Shown: positions 1-10,505 of the stretch, piece after piece | How the letters are laid out: each line of letters opens with the position of its first letter | Numbering within the stretch: the stretch's first letter is position 1 | Made by a program: the position numbers and the translations under genes | The notes under the pieces: model-generated | What the model saw: only the letters and a program-made list of their open reading frames with translations | Databases searched by the model: none | What the model was told of the DNA's origin: nothing | NCBI GenBank assembly: GCA_001936135.1 | Contig: CP012813.1 | Location: 1,550,001-1,614,000, forward strand | DNA from: Saccharomycopsis fibuligera x Saccharomycopsis cf. fibuligera | Lineage: Eukaryota > Ascomycota > Saccharomycetes > Ascoideales > Saccharomycopsidaceae | DNA length: 64,000 bases | Reading direction: 5' to 3'

Positions 1-828
1 TGATCATTAAGCTTGCAGACTATAATGGTATTTTGAGTAATATCTGTCCACCAGAACAGTACGTAAACTAACAGCTCATTATTGGTGAACATAAATAAAT
101 CGTAGCATTCTTTTTACGTTTCATTTTTGGTTTAAGTACTTGAAATATGTATATGTATAAAAAAACTTATAGATTTATAACACAGAAAAGCAATACACGA
201 TAACATAGTGCAGCTGAGGCAATGGGGGAGTGAGAAAATGATTGAGTGAGCCAATGTACTAGACAATAAACATATAGGTAAATGTTATATTAAATAAATT
301 AGTGAATGTATCAATGTGTGGGTGACGGACAAAAGAAAAAACATAATGGATTTAAAACTAGTAAACCGGTAAACTAGCAAACAAGTAAATAAGCAAATAA
401 GCAAATATAAATAATAATAAACAAAATATGTAAACAAGTTTTAAACAAAACTAAATATTCTCGTCTAATGAAACTGTAGGGTAGTATTATGGCCAAAAGT
501 GTAGAAAAAAAATGAAAAAAGAAAACCAAGATTAACAAACGAAACGAAAGGAAAACATGATAAGCAGTCATAAAAACCCAAAAATATGGCACAAAAAAAT
601 TTTTTTTCGATAAAAAATTGCTATGTTTTATAAGAGTTTTTCTTCAACAAAAAATAAAAAAAAAAAATAAAAATAAAAATAAAAAAGGTATAACGATAAT
701 TTTGTGAAGGCCTTTGTTTGTAAAGGTTAGTCTTAGGTCAACTAAGACAATACCAATAATTGTAATAATTAAATGATCATGAGCAACAAATTATGAATAA
801 ACAACCATTTAGCAGGAGAGAAGATGCC
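1..828. other. Intergenic, left edge
   Basis: AT-rich DNA downstream of the ELL-type gene, with no convincing gene. The 72-codon minus-strand reading frame at 374-592 is almost all Leu, Ile, Phe and Tyr and looks like chance. Positions 358-415 hold imperfect short repeats of the kind GTAAACC/AGCAAATA. A branch-point-like ACTAAC followed by AG near 65-73 could be the end of an intron of a plus-strand gene outside the window, but nothing supports coding after it. Confidence 0.5.
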
Positions 829-3800
829 CTATTTAAATAATTTTGAAGTTCTCATTCCAGGAATCTTTTGTTTGTTCATAGCATGCTGTGACTTGTATCC
901 TGTGTTTTTGGATACTTTGCTATTATTACCGACCGCTGGCTTGCTTGGCAACGAGATCACACTTTTTTTTGCAGAAGAAAAGGCAGGCGCACCAGGAGTT
1001 TGACCTTTTCTTTTAATTTTTCTTTCGCCACCTTCATTTTTTAACTCTCTTCTGGCGGCAGAGCTAGTATTATTGATGACAGGAACATTATTGCTATAAG
1101 CATTGTTAGCACTTGGAGTACGCGAGTGTCCGCGCACTATCTGTCTATGATATGGCGGTTCCTCGTATCCTTGTCTTTCCTTTGGCTTTTCTGATCTTTC
1201 CAATCTCTCTTGTCTCAAAGGTCTCTCTTTGGGCCTTTCGGGTCTCTCTCTTGGCTTTTCAGATCTTTCCCTTGGTTTTTCAGGTCTTTCCCTTGGTTTT
1301 TCAGGTCTTTCTCTTGGCTTTTCAGGTCTTTCTCTTGGCTTTTCAGGTCTTTCCCTTGGTTTTTCAGGTCTTTCTCTTGGCTTTTCAGATCTTTCTCTTG
1401 GTTTTTCAGATCTCTCTTTTGGCTTTTCAGATCTCTCTTTTGGCTTTTCAGATCTTTCTCTTGGTTTTTCAGATCTCTCTTTTGGCTTTTCAGATCTCTC
1501 TTTTGGCTTTTCTAATTTTTCAAATCTTTCTGGTTTTTCAGGCCTTTCCACCTTTTCCGATTTTTCGCCAGGTTTTTTGGACTTCACTTTAACCTTCTCC
1601 TGCTTTTGTTTATCTTTATTCTTCCATGCATGCTCCATAGCCCAAAGTCGTTTCTTCCATAATGTCAATTCGTTATGCAATTGAATGACTCTCTTCACAT
1701 CTTCAACATCATCCTCGGCAAAAGATTTTATATTTTTGCTTTTGCCCTTATTTTTCTTTGACATGCTTCTTTGAATGTGAAGATACAATGATTGGTACTC
1801 AGCATATTTCTCTTTGAATTTGGTTGCTAACTCGACCGCTTGGGGCAGAAGCTTGTCATCATTCTTTAAATCAGATATTGCTGTTGTTAAACTTGCTGCA
1901 GAAGTCTTTGATGCAGATGGTGAAGAAGCCTCGTATTTAACGTTGGCCAAGCTTTTAGATGTAATGTTGCTAATCATCTTTTTGGCCGGTTTCTTCTCGC
2001 CGCTATGCACATCGATCTCAGGAGATGAAACATTACCGCTTGAAGGAGGAGATGTAGAATATGGTGAATTTATTACTGCGTTCTTACTTGATGACATTCT
2101 TGATGACGATGAGGAATTGGATGAAGATGACATTGAACCAGAACTACTGTTGGAAATAGTTCTTGGCTTCTTTCTAGCAGAATTAGTGTATTCCGCGCTT
2201 GCGCTTGTAGAAGCAGCATTTGCAGCAGAAGACTTTGATCCTAAAGAAGAAAGGTGATCGTTCATCTCATTAACCTCTTCATCCGAACTAGTAATGATTT
2301 CGTTTGATAAGACCTTCCGTTTTCTTGATTTGGCAACATTATTATTGTTATTAGCTGTTGTAGTGGAAGAACTTGAAGCAGAAAGTCTTGGGGAAGAAGA
2401 AACTGCCTTCTTGGTGGATATGCTGGTTTTGAGGGGTTTATTATGAGGTGAGTGAGGTGCAGTTTTGGCCACAGCTGGGGTTAGTTCAACTTTTGGTCGG
2501 GAAATCGTGGAGCTGAGCTCGATTAAAGAACCATTAGCATCAAGGTCCATTCTAGGTTGCTCTTTGGCAACAGGAGTATTAGCTTTGGTTTGCGAAGTTG
2601 CTTTAGTGATTTTTTTTTGAAGTTCGTTATTAGTGGCAGTGCTTGGCATAGGACTTGCTCGACTAGATTTGGAAAGTTTTTGAAGGATATTATTGTTTCC
2701 AGGAGGTTGATTAGAAGGAACAGGTAAAGAATTATTAACATTTCTTCTACCTGTTGTATTGGCGCTTCTGCTATTATGCAATGGGCTGCTTAGATTTGAA
2801 GGAGCCAAACTAGGATTATTAGAGGCACCATTCTTGTAATGTGAAGTCGCCGTATTTGTGTCTGTGTTGGCATTACTAGCAACAGAAGCCGCCACAAAAT
2901 TTTTCCGTTCCTCCTTTAGTTTTCTTTCACGTTCTTTAGCTTGACGTTCCAATTCTCTAGCCGTTTCTAGTCTATATTGTTCCTGCTTCCGCTGTTCTTC
3001 TTCAAATTGTTTTCTTTTGAGTTCTTCTTTTTGTTCTTCTTTTTCCTTAAGAGTCTTGGAAAGGACTTCTGGAGAAATGAGCAAATTACGAATTGGGTCA
3101 TCGCTAGAAATTTTCATTCGATCAAAAGCATTGGCCATATTTTTTGCTATGCTTTTTCGATGATTATCATTATAAAATCGCCAATCCCAAAGTTTGATAT
3201 GTTTGTAGGAAGAGTCCTTCAAGATATAAAATTTAGCTTCCTCTCCAGCATCTTCCCTTTTACGAATCTCTTGCAAAGAGCTAGGTAGCTGATAGCCTCT
3301 TCCTTGTCCGTGAGGGAAACGATCATATGTAAAGTACCTGTCCTGCTGGTACGCCACTGATTGACTAGTGAGTATTTCACCGTGTGTCTTTAGGAAATTT
3401 TCCACAAACGAGTAAGATTCAAGTTTACAAGTGCGCTGTATTTGAGGAATGGAGATTGGGCCAAGAGCTAATAAATGCAAGATTCTATTTTCTGGAGAGT
3501 GCCTTGAGGCTAAACCGCTAATGGCCACCAATTTGTTTGTTCTTCTAGCGACACTACTGGTGCTTGTATGAGGAATATTGTTCGGTGGTGATTCTGAAGA
3601 TCTCGCCAGGACAGAAGCAGAACCCACTTTAGATTCCGTCCCGGACTTTGTGCGCTTGATGCCATTTCCAAAAATAGACAACCTTGAGGTCACTTTGCCA
3701 ACTAAGTTGTATTTGTGAACGTTGTTTGGGTCTTTAGCAGCGCTGCCGGTAGCTGCCGAGTATAGGTTTATGTGAGAACTTTCTTCTTGAATATTAGAAT

Positions 3801-3984
3801 CTAGCATAGACTCTGAGCCGTCACTGTGAACCAATTTCAAGTAAGCTTGGCCATTCTTGATTACTAGCTTTGGCTTGGAACTGCTGATCTTGGATAGTAG
3901 ATCATCGGACAACTTGACATTAAAGGCAATTTTCTTTTGCTTCAAAGGATCTACTGTCAAAGTAGAGTTGAGTGGCAATGACAT
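829..3984 (-). CDS. ELL-type RNA polymerase II elongation factor
   Basis: A 1051-residue protein on the minus strand, starting at the ATG at 3984. The N-terminal 330 residues resemble the ELL family: a beta-rich start (about 15-120), then a segment beginning RILHLLALGPISIPQ (about 165-185), then ILKDSSYKHIKLWDW (about 255-270), which matches the 'L+D..YK.....DW..Y' signature of metazoan ELL. The C-terminal third carries an occludin/ELL-like helix (FKEKYAEYQSLYLHIQ, about 710-725, continuing to WKKRLWAM). ELL stimulates Pol II elongation in the nucleus; S. cerevisiae lacks it but fission yeast has one. Between these domains lie long Ser/Asn-rich disordered stretches and a KE-rich helix (about 320-365). 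After the C-terminal domain comes a charged EKPRERP-type tandem repeat (listed separately) and a basic tail. The assignment is by remembered similarity. Confidence 0.72.
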   Translation of the reverse strand: MSLPLNSTLTVDPLKQKKIAFNVKLSDDLLSKISSSKPKLVIKNGQAYLKLVHSDGSESMLDSNIQEESSHINLYSAATGSAAKDPNNVHKYNLVGKVTSRLSIFGNGIKRTKSGTESKVGSASVLARSSESPPNNIPHTSTSSVARRTNKLVAISGLASRHSPENRILHLLALGPISIPQIQRTCKLESYSFVENFLKTHGEILTSQSVAYQQDRYFTYDRFPHGQGRGYQLPSSLQEIRKREDAGEEAKFYILKDSSYKHIKLWDWRFYNDNHRKSIAKNMANAFDRMKISSDDPIRNLLISPEVLSKTLKEKEEQKEELKRKQFEEEQRKQEQYRLETARELERQAKERERKLKEERKNFVAASVASNANTDTNTATSHYKNGASNNPSLAPSNLSSPLHNSRSANTTGRRNVNNSLPVPSNQPPGNNNILQKLSKSSRASPMPSTATNNELQKKITKATSQTKANTPVAKEQPRMDLDANGSLIELSSTISRPKVELTPAVAKTAPHSPHNKPLKTSISTKKAVSSSPRLSASSSSTTTANNNNNVAKSRKRKVLSNEIITSSDEEVNEMNDHLSSLGSKSSAANAASTSASAEYTNSARKKPRTISNSSSGSMSSSSNSSSSSRMSSSKNAVINSPYSTSPPSSGNVSSPEIDVHSGEKKPAKKMISNITSKSLANVKYEASSPSASKTSAASLTTAISDLKNDDKLLPQAVELATKFKEKYAEYQSLYLHIQRSMSKKNKGKSKNIKSFAEDDVEDVKRVIQLHNELTLWKKRLWAMEHAWKNKDKQKQEKVKVKSKKPGEKSEKVERPEKPERFEKLEKPKERSEKPKERSEKPRERSEKPKERSEKPKERSEKPRERSEKPRERPEKPRERPEKPRERPEKPRERPEKPRERPEKPRERSEKPRERPERPKERPLRQERLERSEKPKERQGYEEPPYHRQIVRGHSRTPSANNAYSNNVPVINNTSSAARRELKNEGGERKIKRKGQTPGAPAFSSAKKSVISLPSKPAVGNNSKVSKNTGYKSQHAMNKQKIPGMRTSKLFK
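1222..1516 (-). repeat. 21-bp coding minisatellite (EKPRERP/S)n
   Basis: About 14 tandem units of 21 bp inside the ELL-type gene encode the heptad EKP(R/K)ER(S/P). Units fall into two flavours, ending in Ser on one side and mostly in Pro in the middle. This suggests internal expansion by unequal exchange. The unit length is a multiple of three and stop-free, so all three frames of the opposite strand are also open through it; those frames are shadows. Confidence 0.95.
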
Positions 3985-5247
3985 ATTGCTGCTTAATGAT
4001 GTTTGATTGAAACTTGTAGTTTGCTGTTTTTTTTGTTTTTTTTTTGTTGTTTTGCGTTGTTAAGAATGTTTTTGTTTTTCCTAGGCGTTAAAAAATATGC
4101 AGACGGCCTCTGCGAAAAAGTAGCAAATTAAACAAATTGATGCAAATCAAAAACAGTTCAAGCAAAGGGAAAGGCACTTGTGACAGTGACGAAAATCCTT
4201 TACCTTTGAGAACAACTGTAATAGGTCTGATCTGCGCAGCCCTGTAATGTGTGCAACAGTACTAGATATAATGAAAGGATGAATCAGGGAAAAAAAAGTC
4301 AGAGGCCAGAAGGATAGAAAAAAAAAGTAAAAAATAAAAAAATCAGACTAGTTTTGAAAGTGTTCGAAAAATAGCCGCAGGGCGGGAAAACGAAAAAAGA
4401 AAGAAAGCCACACACGCACAGTAAGAGGAGGAGTAGGCGGCTAAAGCGTAAGTGAATATCTGGGTAATAGTCAAAATGCTGGATTGGGAATCCCTTGAGA
4501 TAGAAACTTTGCTCGCTTGTCAGAAACGTGGAATTCTGACTGCCTTGAGAAAGAAAAGCGAATCAGCCAGTCGTGAGTGGCGAGCTGGCAATGGTGTGAT
4601 TGGAGCGGTGTAGTGTAGTATGGTGTAGTATTTTGGCGCTTAGTAACAGGTGTGGATGAAAAAAAGGAAAGAAAGAAAAAGTGCAGTAGCAGGTACAAAG
4701 TGCAGTAGAAAAAGAATAGCAGAACAATATAGGAATAGGATAGGAATATGGAGGAATATAGAGAGTAAAGGATCAATCAATGGAATAGCGAAAAGAGAAG
4801 AGAGAAAAAGAGAAGAGAAGAGGATGGTGAGGCACTACGCATGTGTTGTGCGTGGTGGGCCCCAGTCGGCGGTAAGTGCACTGAACGTTTATAGAGCAAC
4901 CAGATTTACCCTCCATATCACATATGATACACCCGCACCGCTGGTCTACACACCCCCGGCGCGGCACTGTGTCCGTGCACAGCTGCAGTGGCCGTTATGA
5001 GACACTTCTTAATTAATGAGCATTACGTCTACCATATCCTATAGGATTACTATTGCTATATTAATCAATCCTCTACCCTAATTACCACCACTCCTGTTAC
5101 TTCCTACCTGCGTACAGGCTAAAGTGATCGGCGTCCCTCGTCCCGGTACTATGCCACGCTAGGCCATTAAATTCTCCCATGCAATACGCCCACGTATGCC
5201 CCTCCACTCATTATCATATTAGTAAACTCAGTGAGCTGTACCTTAGC
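3985..5247. other. Intergenic: promoter of the ELL-type gene and 3' end of TAF7
   Basis: This holds the upstream region of the ELL-type gene (A/T tracts at 4020-4120 and 4310-4340) and the downstream region of TAF7. Open frames on both strands at 4471-5000 have biased composition and no recognisable domain, so I take them as chance. A GC-rich patch at 4920-5000 (CACCCGCACCGC, CCCCCGGCGCGG) stands out from the AT-rich surroundings and may hold factor sites. No gene is supported. Confidence 0.5.
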
Positions 5248-7257
5248 TTAAAACAAATCATCCAAAGAAGCATCGTCGTCATCTTCATCTTCATCTTCGC
5301 CCACCCCGGCATTTCCTGTATTGGCACTGGGAGTTCCATTATTAGCACTATTCTTCGTAGCTCCTGCTGATCCTGCTGCTGGTTCATCGTCCTCGTCGTC
5401 AGCTTCCTCGTCTTCCATCTCCTCATCCTCATCCTCATCTCCGGCATTCTCATTATCCCCATCTTCGTCAAAATAATCATCGCCTCGGCTTTCTGCCTTC
5501 TTATCATTTTTCTTTTTCTCCTCTTTGTCTTCCTCGGTCTTAAGCTGTCTTTTCTTCATTTCTAATTCGTGCTTCAATTTCTGTATTGTGCCTATCACTC
5601 TACCTCTAAGAATCTGGTTGTGGATACTCTTGCATTTCTTCTCTTTATCCTTGATTGTAGATTCAAGCTCGGCAATTTCCTCTTTGAGGATCCGGTTGTG
5701 TTGCTTGGCTTCTCCGTCTTCCTCATTATCTCCATCGTCATCATTATCGTTATCTTCTTCCTCTTCATCTTCTTCATCGTCATCATCTTCGTCATCATCT
5801 TCTTCTTCCTCATCTTGCCCTTCATCAATGACTCCTTCAACTTCCACTTCACGTTCCTCGCCATTATGTCCTTCGTTATTTTCCTGGTCACTAGTATTCT
5901 GGAAATTCTCAAGGAACTTGTCAAGATCTTCATCTCCTTCAATCTCAAACTCTTCTTCTTCGTCCTCTTCCATAATTTCTTCTGCTGCTTCATCTTCCAC
6001 CCCACCCGGTTGTGGAGATGAGAAATTATCAGTACCAGCTGGAGTGCTTGCTATTTGATGGCTGAAACTAGAAGTAGGCGTATGAGCAAACGCTGGAAAT
6101 CCATGATTCATATTATAATCGCTTTCATTCATTAACTCCAACTGCACAGTTTCAGCTGCTTCATCAGCATCCAAAAGATCTTGCACTCTTTTTTCAATGG
6201 TTTCAATGTGTCGAACGTTTAATGTTGGTCTAAATCTAGTTTTCCGAACATTGGTCATTGGTGGAGCTAGCCCGTCTGAATGATACTCATCAACTTGCTT
6301 GAACCAATCATATATTATCCGTAGAACTTCCTGGTTGTAGTCATTACTAGCGCTACTTGAATTCTTTTTGGGTTTGGTCTCGTCATCGCCATCATCGTCT
6401 TCATCATCGTCATCTTCATTCAATTTATGATTAACAAATATATCATATTCCTCTGGAGTAATTTTTCTGAACACGTACAACATTTGGCAAATGTCGATTG
6501 TCTTGAAAATGTTCTTTTTGTCCACTGACTTGTGACTTTCAATAATTGTTGGCAAATCAACAAGTTTCCCCAAATAGAAAGAATGATTAATATTTATCGC
6601 TGCTCGTTTAGAATCCTTCCATCTTATACTAATTCCAGATAAATCGCCGCTATCCACGCACTGCTTAACATAGTCCAATTCAGGGTCATTCATCAATCGT
6701 AAAATGATCCCTTCTTCAAGCAATGGTTCATTCTCCTTATCAGGAGCCTCCGAATCGTAACCATCACCTAATATATTAAATCTGATCTTTGGCATCACTT
6801 TGATCTTTGGTAAATTATTACCATTGCCGCCGCTGCTGCCACCATTGTTACCAGCACTACCATTCTTGCTTTTTTTACCCACTGCTAGCTGATTTTTGGA
6901 GTTTTGATTGAGCTTAAATCGTATGGTCTTGGAAGGATTCAACTTGATTGTCCTCGTCTTGCGTTTCTTCTGAGCATCTGCTGCTGATGTCGTTCCAATG
7001 TTGGTGCCAGTGCCAGCACCAGCTGTCATCGTTGTCGCCGTCGCCGTTGTTGTTGCTGCTGTTGTTGCTGCTGCTGCTGAATTCGCTATGCCTGTTGGAG
7101 TTGAACCGTTATCATCACTTGGTGGTTTGATTTTGACTTTAAGTTTCTTTCTATTCTTTTCGGTGCCGCTACCGTTGCCACTACCGCCGTCGCGATTTCC
7201 CGACACTACCACATCGCCAGTACTGAATGAGTTGTTCTTTAACTTGATCTTCACCAT
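5248..7257 (-). CDS. TAF7: TFIID subunit TAF7
   Basis: A 669-residue protein of the TAFII55/TAF7 family, a subunit of TFIID that acts in Pol II preinitiation complexes in the nucleus. The conserved domain spans about residues 150-275: LPKIKVMPKIRFN, EEGIILRL, ISIRWKDSKRAAININ, SFYLGKLVDLPTIIESHKS and KTIDICQMLYVF, which is the family's signature order. A Ser/Gly/Thr/Ala-rich N-terminal extension (about 1-150) and a very acidic C-terminal half (about 420-669) surround it. The acidic half includes a long D/E run and a predicted coiled coil (about 535-590, EEIAELESTIKDKEKKCKSI). S. cerevisiae Taf7 is 590 residues with the same layout. The ATG at 7257 is the first in frame. Confidence 0.93.
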   Translation of the reverse strand: MVKIKLKNNSFSTGDVVVSGNRDGGSGNGSGTEKNRKKLKVKIKPPSDDNGSTPTGIANSAAAATTAATTTATATTMTAGAGTGTNIGTTSAADAQKKRKTRTIKLNPSKTIRFKLNQNSKNQLAVGKKSKNGSAGNNGGSSGGNGNNLPKIKVMPKIRFNILGDGYDSEAPDKENEPLLEEGIILRLMNDPELDYVKQCVDSGDLSGISIRWKDSKRAAININHSFYLGKLVDLPTIIESHKSVDKKNIFKTIDICQMLYVFRKITPEEYDIFVNHKLNEDDDDEDDDGDDETKPKKNSSSASNDYNQEVLRIIYDWFKQVDEYHSDGLAPPMTNVRKTRFRPTLNVRHIETIEKRVQDLLDADEAAETVQLELMNESDYNMNHGFPAFAHTPTSSFSHQIASTPAGTDNFSSPQPGGVEDEAAEEIMEEDEEEEFEIEGDEDLDKFLENFQNTSDQENNEGHNGEEREVEVEGVIDEGQDEEEEDDDEDDDDEEDEEEEDNDNDDDGDNEEDGEAKQHNRILKEEIAELESTIKDKEKKCKSIHNQILRGRVIGTIQKLKHELEMKKRQLKTEEDKEEKKKNDKKAESRGDDYFDEDGDNENAGDEDEDEEMEDEEADDEDDEPAAGSAGATKNSANNGTPSANTGNAGVGEDEDEDDDDASLDDLF

Positions 7258-8482
7258 TATTGTAAGAACGTTGATTAATTCGTATTAGCTAAGTCTTTAT
7301 TGCTGCAGTAATTGATATTTGACGGTAGCTGTGTTATAAATGAAATTGATTAATGACGTTATTGTTGTATTATATCGATTTGATTCTCCTGCATACAATT
7401 ATCAAACTAAAATAATTGATAGGATGCACCTGAAGCCACGAAGCAAAGACTAAATAGGCTATGTGTAAAAGATAAAGTTTAATATATTATCTAGCGTCCG
7501 CAAGCTTCCAGCAACGTATGTATCCATAAAATATGTTCGCATTAAACACACGGCAAACACACGTCTTTTATTTTTATTTTTTTTTTTTTTTTTATTAGAA
7601 AAAAAACACACGGTCGGTGACTTTGGGGGCACCCGGTCTAATGCGCTCCAAATTGGGTAACTAATCCAGTTTATGGTTTCGCAAGTAACAGTTTTAACAG
7701 ATTTTCTCTTTTATGCAAAAGTACTTCATTGCATTAGAATTAGCATGCTGACTTACAAAACAAAAACGGTTTTACAGTAAATTGTAAATATTTATTTCAG
7801 CAAGTGGGAATTAGCAGAATTAAAAAAGAATAAGCAGCGAGTCGAAAAAGAAAGTAATATTTTTTCAAAATTAAGACAGTTTTTCTAAGTTAAAGAAAGA
7901 AAATAGAGAACCAAAAAGAAAAAGAAATTATAGAGTAAGTTGATAGAAATATAGAAAAATAGTAATTAGGTGGCAGGCCAAAAAGTAAAAAAAAAAAATG
8001 CTTGTAATACCCGCTGGTCAAAAAACTACATGATTTATAGGTACCATTGTAAAATGCCCAGTAGGTTTGTTAACAATATCGAACTCAGGCCAGTTATATA
8101 AGCGAACTTAAATCACGGTATTACCATTAATCCAAAAGGCGATAGGCATTTGAGCAACCCCTGTATTATAATGATAGCACCAATGGCCAAATGATTCATT
8201 TGATTTTCCTGAGAACCCTTTGAAATTCTGCGGTGATCAACCATGAGACTCATTCTCGTTGTTATTGTCAATCTTTTTTTTTCTTTTTTTCAAAAAAAGG
8301 AATGGTTTATTTGAATATGGGTTTGATATAAATGGTAGAGTGTCAACTATATATGCTACAGTTTCTCGCTCTCAGAACTGAAAGACTCTTCTCCTGGCAA
8401 CTGGGGGCACTGAATATTTACTTATAGGATGTATTGTTTTTTCTGCCCCTTGGAAAAATTTAAATAGGATGACTTAACAAAA

Positions 8483-8522
<40 letters not shown>

Positions 8523-8784
8523 AAAGAGGGAAAAAAAAACACTTTCATCGTCGTCGTCGATCCTTGTTTACACTTTTCTTTCTTTTTAGTTTACCGTTTT
8601 TACACATAAACAGGCTTTTCATTTAATTTTTGCAGAACAGTACCCCAAGTAAAATTTATACATTCACAAAACATCAGCGCAGTAACTTACGTGGCGCAGT
8701 AACTATCACTATCTATATACAAAGCCACTTAGCCCATAAATCAAATGCCATTACAAACAGTCCATTCAACGGCCCTTGGGACAG
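7258..8784. other. Intergenic between TAF7 and the Maf gene
   Basis: This is the TAF7 promoter side plus the 3' side of the Maf gene. It contains T17 (7577-7593), a short GC-rich patch at 7610-7660, and an (AT)n run at about 8487-8519. The stretch 8130-8290 is richer in mixed sequence and has weak box C/D-like motifs followed by a T-run, but I could not make a snoRNA of it. No gene is supported. Confidence 0.5.
8487..8519. repeat. (AT)n dinucleotide microsatellite
   Basis: A run of about 16 AT units lies 3' of the Maf gene. It is likely length-variable. Confidence 0.95.
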
Positions 8785-9700
8785 CTACCCCAACAATGCC
8801 TTCTCAATAAGCCTAAAGGTACTAGTAAAAGGCAATCCCACAACATTACAATAATCTCCTTCAATCTCCTTGAACAATAATCCTCCAATACCTTGAATCT
8901 TAAACCCACCAGCAGCACCGGATCCCTCACCGGAATCCACATAGCTTTGCAAAAAGGAATCAGTAATGTTATCAAAGTCCATATATACCTTGGTGCATTC
9001 GAGATGTGTTGAAGTTGCGATACCTAGTGACAGAAGCAAGTTCTGTGCGTTCCCTTCCGCCCTAGCGTCTAGTCCTTGATATTGTTGTTGTTGTTGTTGC
9101 TTTTGAGGCTTGGACTTTGCATCACCAGGAATAACAAAAGCTATCACCGCGGTCTTTACCTCAATGAGCAATCGATTATCTTTGAGATGTTTTAGAGTCT
9201 CAAATTGATGTTGTTTCAGGCGCGGCTTTTCGTAAACTTTTCCCTCAGCTTCAACAATTGTGTCCGCTGAGATGACAAGGGTGGTGTTAGTATCAGGGAC
9301 AGAATGCTGCTGGGAAAGGAGGTTCTGAACTACCGCTATGCCCTTGTGGGTAGCGGTTTGAATAACATACTTGGTTATGTTAGTATTAGTAATTGTTATA
9401 ATGCTTTTAAATGCCAGCTGGAGTACTTGATGGTAACAAAAGATTGTAAGAATATGTATACGAAAAGGAAAATAAAAAATAAATAAACAAATAAATAAAT
9501 GAATAAACAAAAACTGCTTTGCAGATACTCACTTCACTTGGACCTAATGCTTCTTTATCCAAATCCTCAGCAAAGTTTGATCCCACCGCAACATAATTGA
9601 TCCCCAACTTGTCGAGGATTTCTTTACGGCGCTCAGAAGTGGATGCAAGGATGACATTAGTGTTTTTGAGCGCATCGTAGACTGGGTGATTTAGGGCCAT
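8785..9700 (-). CDS. Maf-like nucleotide pyrophosphatase, two exons
   Basis: The exons are 9533-9700 and 8785-9369, giving a 250-residue protein. The intron (9370-9532, 163 bp) has a GTGAGT donor and a perfect TACTAAC branch point (9379-9385 on the minus strand). Its unusual AAG acceptor lies nine bases after the branch point, and splicing keeps the frame (GPSE/YVIQ). The Maf signature ASTSERRKEIL lies at residues 19-29 and the second family motif SADTIVEAEGKVYEKP in exon 2. Maf proteins hydrolyse non-canonical or modified nucleoside triphosphates, releasing pyrophosphate; the S. cerevisiae relative is YOR111W (232 residues). A poly-Gln insertion (KPQKQQQQQQYQG) interrupts the C-terminal half, which is not a family feature. 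The divergent neighbour BER1 starts 806 bp away. Confidence 0.9.
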
Positions 9701-10505
9701 TTTGAAAACAAAAATGTCTTCAATTTATTGTATTTTGTTTTCACTTTCCTAAATATTGATGTTTTGAATTATCAGATCTAATTTGGTGAGACGTTGTATG
9801 CGGATTATTTGAATTTAATGAGGTACTTTGAGCAGCGTAATTCCATTTAAAGCAACAGCAGCGGCAACGAGAGCACGATACTAGCTTTGATTTTTATTTC
9901 TGAAATTCAATTTGATTCTTCACTAATGGAACATTCGAAATTTTTTTTTGTTTGAAAACCGCTGACGTATAGCAAGAGGAGAGCAGAATAGCTAAAGTTA
10001 TTGCATAGGTTATCGAAAAGAAACCTATTTTGCTATCTTATGCTTGAGCTGCCGGGAAAAATAAAAACCAAAAACCAAAAGCAAAACATCAAAAACAAAA
10101 ACCAAACAACCGATTGCCAAAGTTCCAAACTAATGGCTCCCCGCAAAAAGCTACGCATATCTTTGCATTAGGATACATGAAAACTCGAAAACTGGAAAAA
10201 ATTAACTGCTGCTCGTGCAGCGGTGAAAAAGTCGAAGGAAAAAAAAAAAAAAAAAAAAAAAAATCGATCTCGATACACCTGCGTTTTTACCATTAGAGAG
10301 AGATCTTTATCAAAATCAGAGAGAGTCATATTGCAATTGAACTAAAAAAGAGTGAGAGCGATCCAGTCAGGACTTTATCCTATACATCGCCAGCACAAAG
10401 CTATATTAGCACCCGCCATTTTATTCTAGAGAGGCTATTATTATTTTCTGCAGTATCTTGTCGTTGACATCCTACAAGTATTCTTCTTAAAGGAGCAAAA
10501 GAAGG
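9701..10505. other. Divergent promoter region, Maf gene / BER1
   Basis: This is shared upstream DNA of two genes pointing away from each other. It contains a 25-base A-run (10239-10263) just before an ATCGATCTCGAT palindromic patch, and a GAGAGAGATC stretch at about 10295-10325. No gene is supported. Confidence 0.55.

Noticed and set aside
1113-1684. Three overlapping plus-strand frames of 101-159 codons
   Set aside because: They arise because the 21-bp repeat of the ELL-type gene is stop-free in all frames; composition is LFS/FPL repeats.
8130-8290. Possible box C/D snoRNA
   Set aside because: Only degenerate C and D motifs and no terminal stem or recognisable guide; the T-run after it is common in this genome.
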